Positions 16,927 through 26,069 are shown, counted from the stretch's first letter. The stretch: DNA of 64,000 nucleotides from an uncultured Sanguibacteroides sp. (GCF_900543425.1 NZ_UQRQ01000016.1:9854-73853), one strand, 5' to 3'. Notes: generated by a model from the letters alone, not told the origin. Program-made: numbers and translations.

Positions 16927-17355
16927 ATGAAAACGCTATTTTTCTTCTCGATCATCGGGCTTCTTTTAACCACAAGTTCGACACCTAAGGAACCCAAGGT
17001 AAAGTCCATCACCACGAAAGAGTTCAAGGAGTTAATATGGGACTACACGAAGGATAAAGAATGGCATTACAAAGGGAATAAACCGGTTATTGTGGATTTT
17101 TATGCCGACTGGTGTCCTCCTTGCCGCCGATTGTCTCCGATTCTGACAAGAATTCAAAAAGAGTACGGTGATTCGTTACAAATCTATAAAGTAAACATAG
17201 AAAAAGAGAAAGAGCTGGCAAAATTACTGGAAGTTAAAAATATTCCGTTGATGCTGTTTATTCCGAAAAAGGAAAACCCGGTAAAGGTATTAGGTCTCCA
17301 TTCCAAAAAAGACTTAGAAAAAATTATTTGGGAAGTTCTCAAAGTAAATAAATAA
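16927..17355 (+). CDS. Exported thioredoxin-fold protein
   Basis: A 142-residue protein with an N-terminal hydrophobic signal (MKTLFFFSIIGLLLTTSS) and one thioredoxin domain. The active site is YADWCPPCRRLSPIL, a CPPC motif, followed by the cis-Pro region KNIPLMLFIPK. There is no lipobox cysteine, so a periplasmic or membrane-tethered form is expected. It probably reduces or shuffles disulfides of exported proteins. The spacing to the next gene and a candidate -7 element between them suggest it is transcribed separately. Confidence 0.85.
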   Translation: MKTLFFFSIIGLLLTTSSTPKEPKVKSITTKEFKELIWDYTKDKEWHYKGNKPVIVDFYADWCPPCRRLSPILTRIQKEYGDSLQIYKVNIEKEKELAKLLEVKNIPLMLFIPKKENPVKVLGLHSKKDLEKIIWEVLKVNK

Positions 17356-17386
17356 GTATTCATCGTGAAATATAATTTGTAAATTA

Positions 17387-17394
17387 TAAATTTG
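17387..17394 (+). promoter_or_regulatory. -7 element of the PAP2 gene
   Basis: TAAATTTG fits the consensus. A predicted transcription start near 17401 places the in-frame TTG upstream of the ATG at 17437 at or before the transcript start, which supports the ATG. Confidence 0.45.
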
Positions 17395-17436
17395 CTTCTT
17401 TATAACTCCGAAGTTTACGGAATTAAATTTATAATT

Positions 17437-18132
17437 ATGCTGGAAGCGCTTCAGGAACTGGATAAAGAGTTGTTTTTAAATCTCAACTCCATACATTCTC
17501 CCTATTGGGATACCTTTATGTCCATATACACGGGAAAATTAATATGGATACCCATGTATGCCTCCATTCTTTACGTTTTATGCAGGAATTTCAGTTGGCG
17601 AATAGTCCTTTTGACCACAATAGCCTTTGCCTTGGTCATCACGTTGGCGGACCAAACTTGTAGTTCCGTCCTCCGCCCTATATTCGAACGTCCCCGTCCC
17701 TCTCATAATCAGGAGATAGCGGACATTGTCCACCTGATAAACGGAAGAAGGGGAGGAATGTACGGTTTTCCCTCCTGCCACGCTTCCAATACCTTTGCCT
17801 TAACCTTTTTTATCCTGTGGTTTTTCAGGAATAAAGCCCTCTCTGTTTTTTTCATTTTATGGGCCGTTGTTACCTGTTACTCCAGAATATACGTGGGCGT
17901 ACATTACCCCGGAGACCTTCTTTTCGGTATGGTCGTAGGCGTAACAGCGGGTAGTATTGTTTACCTGCTCTACCGATTCGCTTTACATTGCCTACCCATA
18001 AGGGAATTTGTTCGAAACGAACACGACTGCTACAAGATAGAAAATCCGGCCGGCATAAAATACACGAATACCATCATTTACACGGGTCTTGTTACAATTC
18101 TTGCTTTCGGGATATACGGTCTTTTTGTTTGA
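17437..18132 (+). CDS. PAP2 family membrane phosphatase
   Basis: A 231-residue integral membrane phosphatase with about six helices. The three phosphatase motifs are visible: the Arg-containing RPIFERPRPSH, then FPSCHASN (PSCH where PSGH is usual), and SRIYVGVHYPGD. These enzymes dephosphorylate lipid phosphates such as undecaprenyl pyrophosphate, phosphatidylglycerophosphate or lipid A; the substrate here is not evident. The start at the ATG 17437 gives MLEALQELDKELFL, which matches the usual N-terminus. Its stop codon abuts the stop of the convergent cas6 gene with no spacer. Confidence 0.88.
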   Translation: MLEALQELDKELFLNLNSIHSPYWDTFMSIYTGKLIWIPMYASILYVLCRNFSWRIVLLTTIAFALVITLADQTCSSVLRPIFERPRPSHNQEIADIVHLINGRRGGMYGFPSCHASNTFALTFFILWFFRNKALSVFFILWAVVTCYSRIYVGVHYPGDLLFGMVVGVTAGSIVYLLYRFALHCLPIREFVRNEHDCYKIENPAGIKYTNTIIYTGLVTILAFGIYGLFV

Positions 18133-18912
18133 TCATTTCCAGACCTCTATACAACCGAATCCCTGGCTCCCCAGCCTCCCGGCTCCGCTGTTGTACATCA
18201 TTTTCAATAACTCCGGATTTCCCGTGATTTCAAACCCGAACATATAACTTTTCAATTGGGTTCTCTGGGGAGTACCCTCTTTTATGGCTATGGTCTTCGC
18301 CTTAAGGGGTGACAATATCCGTAAACGGTCCAAATGCCATTCGGGTGAAGGTTCCTGACGATAGAATGCACGATATTTTTCAAGCAGGTTGTATTCCAGT
18401 AGTTTCAAAAAAACAGGTTCGTCGGGAGATACATGGCGGGTAGCACCCCCTCCTTCTCTTTTCTCATCTATAAAAACAGGAGAGATTGTCCGGAATCTCA
18501 TTGTTTCACTAAAAGGAGGTTCCGGCAAACGTTCGACGGAAATCACATCGAAAGAGACCCGCGTTTGCTTATCCCCGATTACGATGCGACGATTATTAAA
18601 TAATCCGACAATAAAAGCCTCTATAGCATCGATCGGATAAAAAGAGACGATCAAGTATACCTCTTCCGACAGGATGTTCATTCGATCGCCGAAAATCTGA
18701 AAACGGGGCATATATAAGTTCGAAAAGGTAAAAAGCTTAAACTGTTTACGCTCTCCCGTTATATATCCGTGATCATGCAACCAACCGGCAAATTCGGAAT
18801 TACCTTCGTTCAATATTTTATAAATGGTGGAACTCAAAGGATATAAATAGTTACAAGGCAATATCGTACCCCACTCATTTTTATTGACTTTCAAAATTAA
18901 TTTAAACCTCAT
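18133..18912 (-). CDS. cas6: Stand-alone CRISPR-associated endoribonuclease Cas6
   Basis: A 259-residue RAMP protein of the Cas6 family, which cuts CRISPR precursor RNA within the repeat. The N-terminal ferredoxin-like strand MRFKLILKV is followed by PLSSTIYKILNEG and EFAGWLHDHGY, then FKLFTFSNL, all typical. The C-terminal glycine-rich RNA-binding loop GRLGSQGFG is at 245-253. Length is normal and no defect is visible. No other cas gene and no CRISPR repeat array lies within the window, so it must act with a distant array and effector or on other RNAs. The gene is flanked by housekeeping genes on both sides. Confidence 0.88.
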   Translation of the reverse strand: MRFKLILKVNKNEWGTILPCNYLYPLSSTIYKILNEGNSEFAGWLHDHGYITGERKQFKLFTFSNLYMPRFQIFGDRMNILSEEVYLIVSFYPIDAIEAFIVGLFNNRRIVIGDKQTRVSFDVISVERLPEPPFSETMRFRTISPVFIDEKREGGGATRHVSPDEPVFLKLLEYNLLEKYRAFYRQEPSPEWHLDRLRILSPLKAKTIAIKEGTPQRTQLKSYMFGFEITGNPELLKMMYNSGAGRLGSQGFGCIEVWK

Positions 18913-19008
18913 TCTTCTTATTTTAATAAGTTTTAAAGATAAAAATAATTTTACACATTACCAGTCGTATCCCGGTTTTACCGACATTTTAATAAACTTT
19001 CCATACTG

Positions 19009-19040
19009 TTTGCTCGACCCGCTTTTATATCGTAAGTTTG
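19009..19040 (+). promoter_or_regulatory. Promoter of the nucleobase permease gene
   Basis: TTTG (19009-19012), a 20-base spacer and TAAGTTTG (19033-19040) match the Bacteroidota consensus very well. The predicted start near 19047 rules out the upstream TTG at 19038 as translation start. Confidence 0.65.
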
Positions 19041-19061
19041 CTTTTCAAAAAACAAAGAGCT

Positions 19062-20330
19062 ATGAAATACGAATTAAACGATAAGCCTTCCCTATTACCT
19101 TTACTCATGTACGGACTTCAATGGTTTGTTGTATCTATCCCTTCCATCATCATTCTGGGAATCATCGTATCTCAGATTCATTATAGCGACGTAGCAGCCC
19201 AAACATTCTACATGCAAAAGATATTCGGGATAATGGGTATTGCCCTGGTTATCCAGGTATTATGGGGACATCGTTTACCTCTTATCATAGGACCGGCTTC
19301 CGTCTTGCTCATCGGAGTTCTAACCTCCGCATCGGCATCCGTTTCCGCCGTGTACACGGCTATTTTAATCGGAGGTATCTTTCTATCTTTGCTTGCTTAT
19401 AGTGGATTACTCTCTAAATTACAATTTATATTCACCCCCAGAATCATCACGGTTATTCTTATCCTGATAGCGATTACGCTCTCTCCGGTTATTTTAAAAC
19501 TCCTGTTCGGCAACGCCGAATACACCTTGTTTCACCTCTCGTTTGCCATCTTGCTCACCCTTGCCATGATTGTAGGGAACCAGGTATTTCGAGGAATATG
19601 GAAATCCACCGTTGTTCTTTGGGCTCTTCTTATAGGCAGTTTACTATACTATGGCATACAGGGTTTCCCTAAATCCTCGCTTCTTCCCTCCTCCTTTCCA
19701 ACAGAAGAACTCTCTTTTTTCAACTTTCCTTTAGAATTCGATGCGGGAGTCATTCTCTCTTTTATTTTTTGTTTTATAGCACTTATCGTAAACGAATTAG
19801 GTTCTATTCAGGCCGTGGGAAAACTTATCGGTGCTGACAAGATGGAAAAACGAACGACCCAAGGAGTCGGAGTTGTAGGCATCACCAACATACTTTCCGG
19901 TCTGGTCGGTATCGTAGGCCCTATCGACTACTCCATGAGTCCGGGTATCATATCGGCTACCGGATGTGCTTCCCGTTATACCCTGATCCCGGCAGGTATA
20001 GGCCTCGTGATATGTGCTTTTTTCCCCGAATTAATAATCGTACTGGGACATATTCCCCATGTCGTAATGGGAGCGGTTTTACTCTATCTGATGGCGGCAC
20101 AACTTTCTGCCGGCTTACAAATGACAGTCCGCGAGACTGCCGTAAAAAACTTTAATAACGGCATTGTGATCGGTTTTCCGCTCATGGTTGCACTACTACT
20201 CTCTTTTGCTCCGGAGAACGCCCTAAACTCCATTCCCTCCCTTATCCGTCCCATCATCGGTAACGGGTTTGTCATGGGAGTTATTTCAGTTTTAATATTG
20301 GAACATCTCGTTTTCAGAAAAGAAAGATAG
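19062..20330 (+). CDS. NCS2-family nucleobase (uracil/xanthine) permease
   Basis: A 422-residue transporter with 12-14 membrane helices, matching the nucleobase:cation symporter-2 family. Recognisable pieces are the N-terminal LLMYGLQWFVVSIPSII, the conserved Glu region IVNELGSIQAVGKLIG, and GITNILSGLVGIVGPIDYSMSPGI near helix 10. The family imports uracil, xanthine or urate with protons or sodium. No purine or pyrimidine enzyme is adjacent and no purine riboswitch is seen. The ATG at 19062 is chosen because the promoter overlaps the upstream TTG. Confidence 0.85.
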   Translation: MKYELNDKPSLLPLLMYGLQWFVVSIPSIIILGIIVSQIHYSDVAAQTFYMQKIFGIMGIALVIQVLWGHRLPLIIGPASVLLIGVLTSASASVSAVYTAILIGGIFLSLLAYSGLLSKLQFIFTPRIITVILILIAITLSPVILKLLFGNAEYTLFHLSFAILLTLAMIVGNQVFRGIWKSTVVLWALLIGSLLYYGIQGFPKSSLLPSSFPTEELSFFNFPLEFDAGVILSFIFCFIALIVNELGSIQAVGKLIGADKMEKRTTQGVGVVGITNILSGLVGIVGPIDYSMSPGIISATGCASRYTLIPAGIGLVICAFFPELIIVLGHIPHVVMGAVLLYLMAAQLSAGLQMTVRETAVKNFNNGIVIGFPLMVALLLSFAPENALNSIPSLIRPIIGNGFVMGVISVLILEHLVFRKER

Positions 20331-20331
20331 G

Positions 20332-20904
20332 TCATTTCTTCTTTTTTTTCCGAACCGACCAACCGAAATGTCCGATCTTATTACCGAGATCAAAATATTC
20401 TCCATGTACATAAACCAATGGGCTGGCTTCCGATAATTCAAACTTACCGGTCTCTTTATTCAGGTAATTATCGTCTGCCAACACGTTAACCACCTCGGCC
20501 ATAAACATATCATGGGAGCCTAAAGGTATAATCTCTTTCACCCTACACTCTATACAAACGGGAGACTCTTCCACGGTGGGAGCCTGAACGACAGTCGCCT
20601 GTCCGGGTGTCAACTTCATCTCCTCAAACTTGTTGTAATCTTTGCCGGAACGTACACCGCACCAATCGGTCGCATAGGCCATATCCGCCGTCGTTAAATT
20701 AATGACAAACTCCCGGTTCTTTTTCAAAATGGGGTACGAATGGCGCTCCGGGCGTACGGAAATATAACACATGGGGGGATTCGTACAAAGGGTACCCGTC
20801 CAGGCAACCGTAAAAATATTGTACTCTTCCGGCGTATTTCCGCAACTCACCAGTACGGCCGGTAACGGGTATATCATCGTTCCCGGTTTCCAATTATGTT
20901 TCAT
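20332..20904 (-). CDS. Flavin reductase-like FMN-binding protein
   Basis: A 190-residue protein of the flavin reductase/flavoredoxin family. The start KPGTMIYPLPAVLVSCG, the flavin-contacting FTVAWTGTLCTNPPMCYIS and SVRPERHSYPIL, and the late HGEYFDLG are characteristic. Members transfer electrons from NAD(P)H to FMN or act as flavoredoxins in anaerobic electron transfer. The tail ends with an unusual run of lysines (VRKKKKK). It converges on the permease gene with one base between the stops, and no partner oxygenase is near. Confidence 0.88.
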   Translation of the reverse strand: MKHNWKPGTMIYPLPAVLVSCGNTPEEYNIFTVAWTGTLCTNPPMCYISVRPERHSYPILKKNREFVINLTTADMAYATDWCGVRSGKDYNKFEEMKLTPGQATVVQAPTVEESPVCIECRVKEIIPLGSHDMFMAEVVNVLADDNYLNKETGKFELSEASPLVYVHGEYFDLGNKIGHFGWSVRKKKKK

Positions 20905-21054
20905 ATTTACTGACTTTTACTATTTTCCCCGCAAAGATAGAGAAAGATTACGCGGCATAAAAACAGGCATTACTACCGATATAACGAAGGAATTTCCTTG
21001 AAAGAAGAGAGGATAGGTATGACTACACCCTATCCTCTTCTATTTTCAAATCTT

Positions 21055-22122
21055 CTATTTAGTCTTATTAAACTCTTCCAGCAAAGCTTTAAAAGTCTCT
21101 TTTACCGAGGTAATACAAGTAGCCCGAAAAGCATTGGCTCCCGCAAAAGCATAACCGTTATCCATATTTCCGCGAAAAGCGTTATACAAAGCCGAAATAA
21201 TACAATAAGGACTCTTACTGATATCACAGGTCTTGATACATTTACACATACAGGTCTTGGGTTGCTTCTGTCCCTCTTTCACCTTTTGAATAAATTTACT
21301 GAAAATTGCCCTTCCCGGCATACCGACAGGACTTTTTATAATCTGAATATCATCCTGTTTCGCATCAATATAAGTTTGCTTAAAAGCATCCGAAGCATCG
21401 CATTCATCCGTGGTTACAAAACGGGTTCCCATCTGCACCCCGGAGGCTCCCAAATCCATAAAATGCCGAATATCTTCTCCGGTATATATTCCTCCGGCAA
21501 CAATTACCGGAATCTCCTGATGATAACGCTCTTCAATCTCCTTTACTTCTCCGATCACTTCCGGAAGAATGTGTTCCAAATCGTAATGCTCGTCGTTAAT
21601 CTGCTCGTCCTTAAATCCCAAATGCCCTCCCGCTTTCGGGCCTTCCACCACAAAAGCATCCGGCAAATAGTCATATAAACTCTTCCATTTTTCGGCAATT
21701 ACCCGGGCTGCCCGAGCCGAAGAAACAATAGGAACCAACTTCGTGGTACTTCCCTTCGGTAAAAAACTCGGCAAATTCAAAGGCAAACCTGCCCCGGAGA
21801 AAATGATATCTGCTTTCTCGGCAATAGCCGTTTTCACCATATCCGCAAAATTAGACATGGCTACCATCACGTTTACCCCGATTACTCCTTTTGTTTTTTC
21901 CCTTGCCTTACGCAATTCTTCTTTTAATCCCAATATGCTTGCTTCAATATAATCCCTCGATAAATTCCGATACAACAACCCTAATCCGGCACTCGAAATA
22001 ACTCCTACCCCTCCTTCATTTGCAACAGCAGACGCCAATCCAGAAAGCGAAATTCCAACCCCCATTCCACCTTGAATAATAGGTATTGAAATGGATAAAT
22101 TTCCAATTTTTAATGTTCGCAT
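21055..22122 (-). CDS. Nitronate monooxygenase-like flavin oxidoreductase with a C-terminal Cys cluster
   Basis: A 355-residue TIM-barrel flavoprotein of the 2-nitropropane dioxygenase/FabK group. It begins PIIQGGMGVGISLSGLA and has the FMN phosphate segment IVAGGIYTGEDIRHFMD and GASGVQMGTRFV. The C-terminal part is unusual for nitronate monooxygenase: after MPGRAIFSKFI come CMCKCIKTCD and SPYCII, five cysteines within about 20 residues that could hold an iron-sulfur cluster or other metal. Clostridial and Bacteroidota relatives share this tail. Candidate functions are nitronate oxidation or FabK-like enoyl reduction; I cannot decide. Predicted cytoplasmic. Confidence 0.82.
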   Translation of the reverse strand: MRTLKIGNLSISIPIIQGGMGVGISLSGLASAVANEGGVGVISSAGLGLLYRNLSRDYIEASILGLKEELRKAREKTKGVIGVNVMVAMSNFADMVKTAIAEKADIIFSGAGLPLNLPSFLPKGSTTKLVPIVSSARAARVIAEKWKSLYDYLPDAFVVEGPKAGGHLGFKDEQINDEHYDLEHILPEVIGEVKEIEERYHQEIPVIVAGGIYTGEDIRHFMDLGASGVQMGTRFVTTDECDASDAFKQTYIDAKQDDIQIIKSPVGMPGRAIFSKFIQKVKEGQKQPKTCMCKCIKTCDISKSPYCIISALYNAFRGNMDNGYAFAGANAFRATCITSVKETFKALLEEFNKTK

Positions 22123-22470
22123 TTTACTAAAAAATTAAATAATATTTGACGAAAGTACAATAAAATCTTACTTAATAGCATTTCCACACTCATTTATAAC
22201 ATATTATTAACTATGTTTATACTCTCTTGCATTTCTCCTCCTTCCGAAACATAGCTTACTCGAACCGAAACCGCAATATAACCATTTATAAATCAAATTG
22301 TTATCATCCATTCTGTTTATACAATCAGGATAAACTCGATAAAATAAACGAACTATTAAAAATAAAATGAACATTATTGTTTACTTGTGTTAATACGGCA
22401 CGAATATTGCTAAAGTAACAAGTAATTTCATTTTTTCGTAAACCAAAGGAGATATTAATCAGGGATAATT
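22123..22470. other. Intergenic region between divergent genes, no gene seen
   Basis: A 348-base AT-rich stretch upstream of both the oxidoreductase (minus) and the PCMD protein (plus). It must carry the two promoters, but no element matches the consensus well. No RNA gene or repeat is recognised. Confidence 0.5.
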
Positions 22471-23469
22471 ATGAGAAGACTTAAAGGTTATTCTATAGAC
22501 CGTGTACTAAAAGGTATTTTGTGTTTAAATTTTATTTTTTGGGGGAGTGTTATCGGAAAAGCCCAAGATAGTTCAAACGTAAAATTAATTCCGTTCGGAG
22601 ATATGGATAATTGGCTGGTGAGGGTTATCGGAGAATCATTTGTTATCGGAGGACAAACCAAAACCCTTCATGAGATAGCTCCTGCCGATACGCTTCGAGG
22701 GGCCACCGCCTATCGTCGTTCTTCACAATCTCCGTGGAGGACATCCAATGTTATGGCCCACGTGAGCGGGATCACCAAATGCAGTAATACCGTTTTTCCC
22801 GAAGAACGAGGAGAAGGTCAATGCGCCCGATTGGAGACCCGTATGGAAAATTGTAAGGTACTCGGAATCGTAAACATTACGGTATTGGCTTCAGGAACCA
22901 TTTTCTTAGGTGAAATGCTGGAACCCATAAAAGACACGAAGAACCCCCAGGCCAAATTAAACATGGGTATCCCCTTTACCGAACGTCCTTCGGCTCTGGT
23001 TCTGGACTACAAGATGAAAACCAACGGCGATCCGGACCGGATAAAAGCTCCCGGTTTCGGGAGAACGACAAAAGTTCCGGGAAAAGATTGTGCCGAAGTA
23101 TTTATCATCTTGCAAAAGCGATGGGAAGACGAAAAAGGAAACGTGTATGCCAAACGGATAGCCACGGGAGTAGAACGTTTCTCCGAAACGACTCCGGACT
23201 GGGTCAACAATCACTCGATCAAGTTAATTTACGGAGACGCCTCCAAAGTTTCCGGATTCCAACCTTATATGGATTTAATTCCGGCAAACAATTACCAATA
23301 CTGTGTAAACAGTAAAGGTAAATCGGTTCCCATCATAGAAGAAGGTTGGGGAGATAAGGATGACATCCCCACCCACCTCATATTAAAGATCTCTTCCAGC
23401 CACGGGGAAGCCTACGTGGGTTCCCTGGGAAATACGTTCTGGGTAGATAACGTCGGATTCACTTATTAA
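22471..23469 (+). CDS. Secreted PCMD-domain protein
   Basis: A 332-residue exported protein. A signal peptide is visible at about 13-32 (ILCLNFIFWGSVIGKAQ). The rest matches the putative carbohydrate metabolism domain, a beta-rich Bacteroidota family often found near polysaccharide or surface-adhesion genes. Typical parts are PWRTSNVMAHVSG, GERGEGQCARLET-type segments, ASGTIFLGEM and the C-terminal GNTFWVDNVGF. It is alone here, with no SusC/SusD pair nearby. Its stop codon overlaps the lgt stop in convergent orientation (23466-23469). Confidence 0.78.
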   Translation: MRRLKGYSIDRVLKGILCLNFIFWGSVIGKAQDSSNVKLIPFGDMDNWLVRVIGESFVIGGQTKTLHEIAPADTLRGATAYRRSSQSPWRTSNVMAHVSGITKCSNTVFPEERGEGQCARLETRMENCKVLGIVNITVLASGTIFLGEMLEPIKDTKNPQAKLNMGIPFTERPSALVLDYKMKTNGDPDRIKAPGFGRTTKVPGKDCAEVFIILQKRWEDEKGNVYAKRIATGVERFSETTPDWVNNHSIKLIYGDASKVSGFQPYMDLIPANNYQYCVNSKGKSVPIIEEGWGDKDDIPTHLILKISSSHGEAYVGSLGNTFWVDNVGFTY

Positions 23470-24299
23470 GCAGTCTGGCCGGAAAGCCCTTTTTTCTTAA
23501 AAGCATAGATCAAAAAAACGATCCCGATAAGGATAAAAGGAATACTCAGTATTTGTCCGAGATCCAGAATCATACCCTCTTCAAGCGGTATCTGCTTCTC
23601 TTTTACGAACTCGATACCAAAACGGGCCACAAACACCAGAAGCAGCATGATTCCCCAGTATAATCCGGGATATTTTCCCATACCTGTTTTCCGGTAAAGC
23701 CCTATATTCAGGAAAAAGACAGCCAAATAAGCCATTGCCTCATATAACTGGGCCGGATGACGAGGTATGGCATCTACCCGTTCAAACACAAAGGCCCCCG
23801 CCATTGCCGTCGGGATTCCGATCATTTCGGAATTCATCAAATTTCCAATCCGAATAAAAGCCGCCGCCAAAGGCAACACGATAGCGATGTAATCTAAAGT
23901 AAGAATGACCGGTTGATGACGACACCTGGAATAAAAAATCAAAGCCACAATCAACCCCAAAGCTCCCCCATGACTGGCCATACCCTGATACCCGGTAAAC
24001 AGGTATCCACCTCCTGCCTTCGCCGTTATCGGTAAAAAAATCTCCAACGGATGGGCCAAGAAATAATCCGGTTCGTAAAACAGACAATGCCCCAAACGGG
24101 CTCCGATAAAAAGACTGACCGTACTCCACACGACCAATAACTGTAAATTTACCCACGGAATACCATTTTCCCGGAATAACCTCTTCAATATCCACACGGA
24201 CAAGACGGTTCCCCCTATAAACAACAAACTATAATAATAGATAGGAAAACCTCCGATACGAACAAAAACCGGATCTACATCCCAGTGTATGTAACTCAT
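23466..24299 (-). CDS. lgt: Prolipoprotein diacylglyceryl transferase
   Basis: A 277-residue inner-membrane enzyme with about seven helices. It transfers diacylglycerol from phosphatidylglycerol to the lipobox cysteine of prolipoproteins, the first step of lipoprotein maturation. The essential HGGALG motif lies in GMASHGGALG, and the Lgt signature appears as RIGNLMNSEMIG. The end, QILSIPFILIGIVFLIY, is also family-typical. Many proteins in the window (PepSY lipoprotein, S9 peptidase, TamL, DUF6146) would be substrates. Monocistronic, divergent from the IMP dehydrogenase gene. Confidence 0.95.
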   Translation of the reverse strand: MSYIHWDVDPVFVRIGGFPIYYYSLLFIGGTVLSVWILKRLFRENGIPWVNLQLLVVWSTVSLFIGARLGHCLFYEPDYFLAHPLEIFLPITAKAGGGYLFTGYQGMASHGGALGLIVALIFYSRCRHQPVILTLDYIAIVLPLAAAFIRIGNLMNSEMIGIPTAMAGAFVFERVDAIPRHPAQLYEAMAYLAVFFLNIGLYRKTGMGKYPGLYWGIMLLLVFVARFGIEFVKEKQIPLEEGMILDLGQILSIPFILIGIVFLIYAFKKKGLSGQTA

Positions 24300-24431
24300 C
24301 CCCTTTAAAATTTAATTCTATTTCAAAAATCGAATATAAGAAATTTCCGCTCTATTCTCTTATTTCTCAAAGAAATCCCCGATAACAAAAAAACATTTCA
24401 CGCAAAATGCTAAAAATTCCCGCGCTTTGAC

Positions 24432-24439
24432 TATCTTTG
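24432..24439 (+). promoter_or_regulatory. -7 element of the IMP dehydrogenase gene
   Basis: TATCTTTG matches TAnnTTTG and lies 34 bases before the ATG. The -33 region is not a clear match. Confidence 0.5.
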
Positions 24440-24473
24440 CACAATTTTTAATCATTTCGTAAAAGAGAATCAT

Positions 24474-25970
24474 ATGGCAATCTATTTAGACGATGTATCA
24501 AGAACTTTTGGAGAGTATTTACTTATTCCCGGTCTAACCACGAAACAGTGTATTCCCACTAATGTTTCCTTGAGAACACCTTTGGTGAAATTCAAAAAAG
24601 GCGAAAAGTCAGCAATCGAACTAAACATCCCCTTTGTTTCTGCCATCATGCAGGCTGTTTCCGATTCGGGATTAGCCATTGCATTAGCACGCAACGGAGG
24701 TCTATCGTTTATCTTCGGTTCTCAGAGCATAGAGTCTCAGGCGGAAATGGTTAGAAGAGTAAAAAAATTCAAAGCCGGATTCGTTACCAGCGATTCCAAC
24801 CTAACCCCGGAAAACACCTTAGCCGATGTCATTGCGATGACCAGAAAAACGGGACATACCACCATTGGCGTTACCGACGACGGTACACCTAACGGAAAGT
24901 TGTTAGGTATAGTCACCAGTCGGGATTACAGAGCGGAAAAAGATCCTGCCGATAGGAAAGTAAAAGAGTTTATGACTCCTTTTTCCAAATTAACGGTAGG
25001 AGAAGTAGGCATGACGCTTTCCGAAGCGAATCAAATTATTTGGGAACATAAACTAAATACGTTGCCGATCATCGATAAGGATCAGCATCTGGCCTATTTT
25101 GTCTTCCGGAAAGACTACGACAGCCACAAGGACAATCCGAACGAACTCTTAAACACCCGGGATAAAAAATTACTGGTAGGTGCCGGAATCAATACCCGAG
25201 ATTACATGGACCGGGTTCCTGCCTTGATTGAAGCTGGAGTAGACGTATTATGCATCGACTCCTCAGACGGTTTTTCCGAATGGCAGTCGGATACCATCAA
25301 ATGGATCAAGGAAAAATACAACGGAGAAGTACTGGTAGGAGCCGGAAACGTGGTTGACGAAGAGGGATTCCGTTACCTCGTCGATGCCGGAGCCGATTTT
25401 ATAAAAGTAGGTATCGGAGGGGGCTCTATCTGTATCACCCGCGAACAAAAAGGTATCGGCCGCGGACAAGCGACAGCTATTATCGATGTCGCCACGGCAC
25501 GGGATCGTTATTTCCAGGAGACAGGTATATATGTTCCCATATGCAGCGACGGGGGATTGGTACACGACTACCATATGGTACTCGCATTGGCCATGGGGGC
25601 CGACTTCCTCATGATGGGACGTTATTTTGCCCGCTTCGACGAATCCCCTACCAAAAAATTAAAAATCGGTAATAATTACGTGAAAGAGTATTGGGGAGAA
25701 GGTTCTAACCGTGCCCACAACTGGCAACGTTACGATATGGGAGGCAGCGAATCACTGAAATTCGAAGAGGGAGTAGACAGCTACGTTCCCTATGCCGGTA
25801 AAATGAAAGACAACCTGGATGTAACGTTAGGAAAAATCAAAGCCACCATGTGCAGCTGCGGCTCCATCACGATCCCGGAACTGCAACGGACAGCCAAAAT
25901 AACCCTGGTCTCTTCCACCAGTATCGTGGAAGGCGGAGCCCACGACGTGATCCTGAAAGAACACAATTAA
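24474..25970 (+). CDS. guaB: IMP dehydrogenase
   Basis: A 498-residue enzyme that oxidises IMP to XMP with NAD+, the committing step of guanine nucleotide synthesis. Two CBS domains interrupt the barrel at about 95-215 (for example GKLLGIVTSRDYR and LNTLPIIDKD). The catalytic loop Cys is in GGGSICITREQKGIGRGQ near residue 320, where most bacterial GuaB proteins read GPGSICTTR. The flap region near 410-440 retains an arginine (GSNRAHNWQRYDMGG) but is also unlike the common bacterial form. It is followed by a strong terminator and has its own promoter, so it is monocistronic; no guaA is adjacent. The symbol is given for function; the sequence is a divergent subtype. Confidence 0.88.
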   Translation: MAIYLDDVSRTFGEYLLIPGLTTKQCIPTNVSLRTPLVKFKKGEKSAIELNIPFVSAIMQAVSDSGLAIALARNGGLSFIFGSQSIESQAEMVRRVKKFKAGFVTSDSNLTPENTLADVIAMTRKTGHTTIGVTDDGTPNGKLLGIVTSRDYRAEKDPADRKVKEFMTPFSKLTVGEVGMTLSEANQIIWEHKLNTLPIIDKDQHLAYFVFRKDYDSHKDNPNELLNTRDKKLLVGAGINTRDYMDRVPALIEAGVDVLCIDSSDGFSEWQSDTIKWIKEKYNGEVLVGAGNVVDEEGFRYLVDAGADFIKVGIGGGSICITREQKGIGRGQATAIIDVATARDRYFQETGIYVPICSDGGLVHDYHMVLALAMGADFLMMGRYFARFDESPTKKLKIGNNYVKEYWGEGSNRAHNWQRYDMGGSESLKFEEGVDSYVPYAGKMKDNLDVTLGKIKATMCSCGSITIPELQRTAKITLVSSTSIVEGGAHDVILKEHN

Positions 25971-26012
25971 AAAATACAACGATTCACCCCATCGGGTTTT
26001 ATCTTAAACATG

Positions 26013-26050
26013 AAACCGGGGCCCATTTTAATGAGCCCCGGTTTTTTATT
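26013..26050 (+). terminator. Terminator of the IMP dehydrogenase gene
   Basis: Arms aaaccggggc (26013-26022) and gccccggttt (26035-26044) with a 12-base loop, followed by a T run. Confidence 0.85.
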
Positions 26051-26069
26051 GTAATTGCAAAGACAGATA

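Noticed and set aside
18913..19061. Possible CRISPR array next to cas6
   Set aside because: The 149 bases contain no repeated 25-40 base unit; nor does the other flank.
20998..21678. 226-codon plus-strand frame antisense to the nitronate monooxygenase-like gene
   Set aside because: It shadows a conserved enzyme; the product is low-complexity and Ser/Ile/Asn-rich without motifs.
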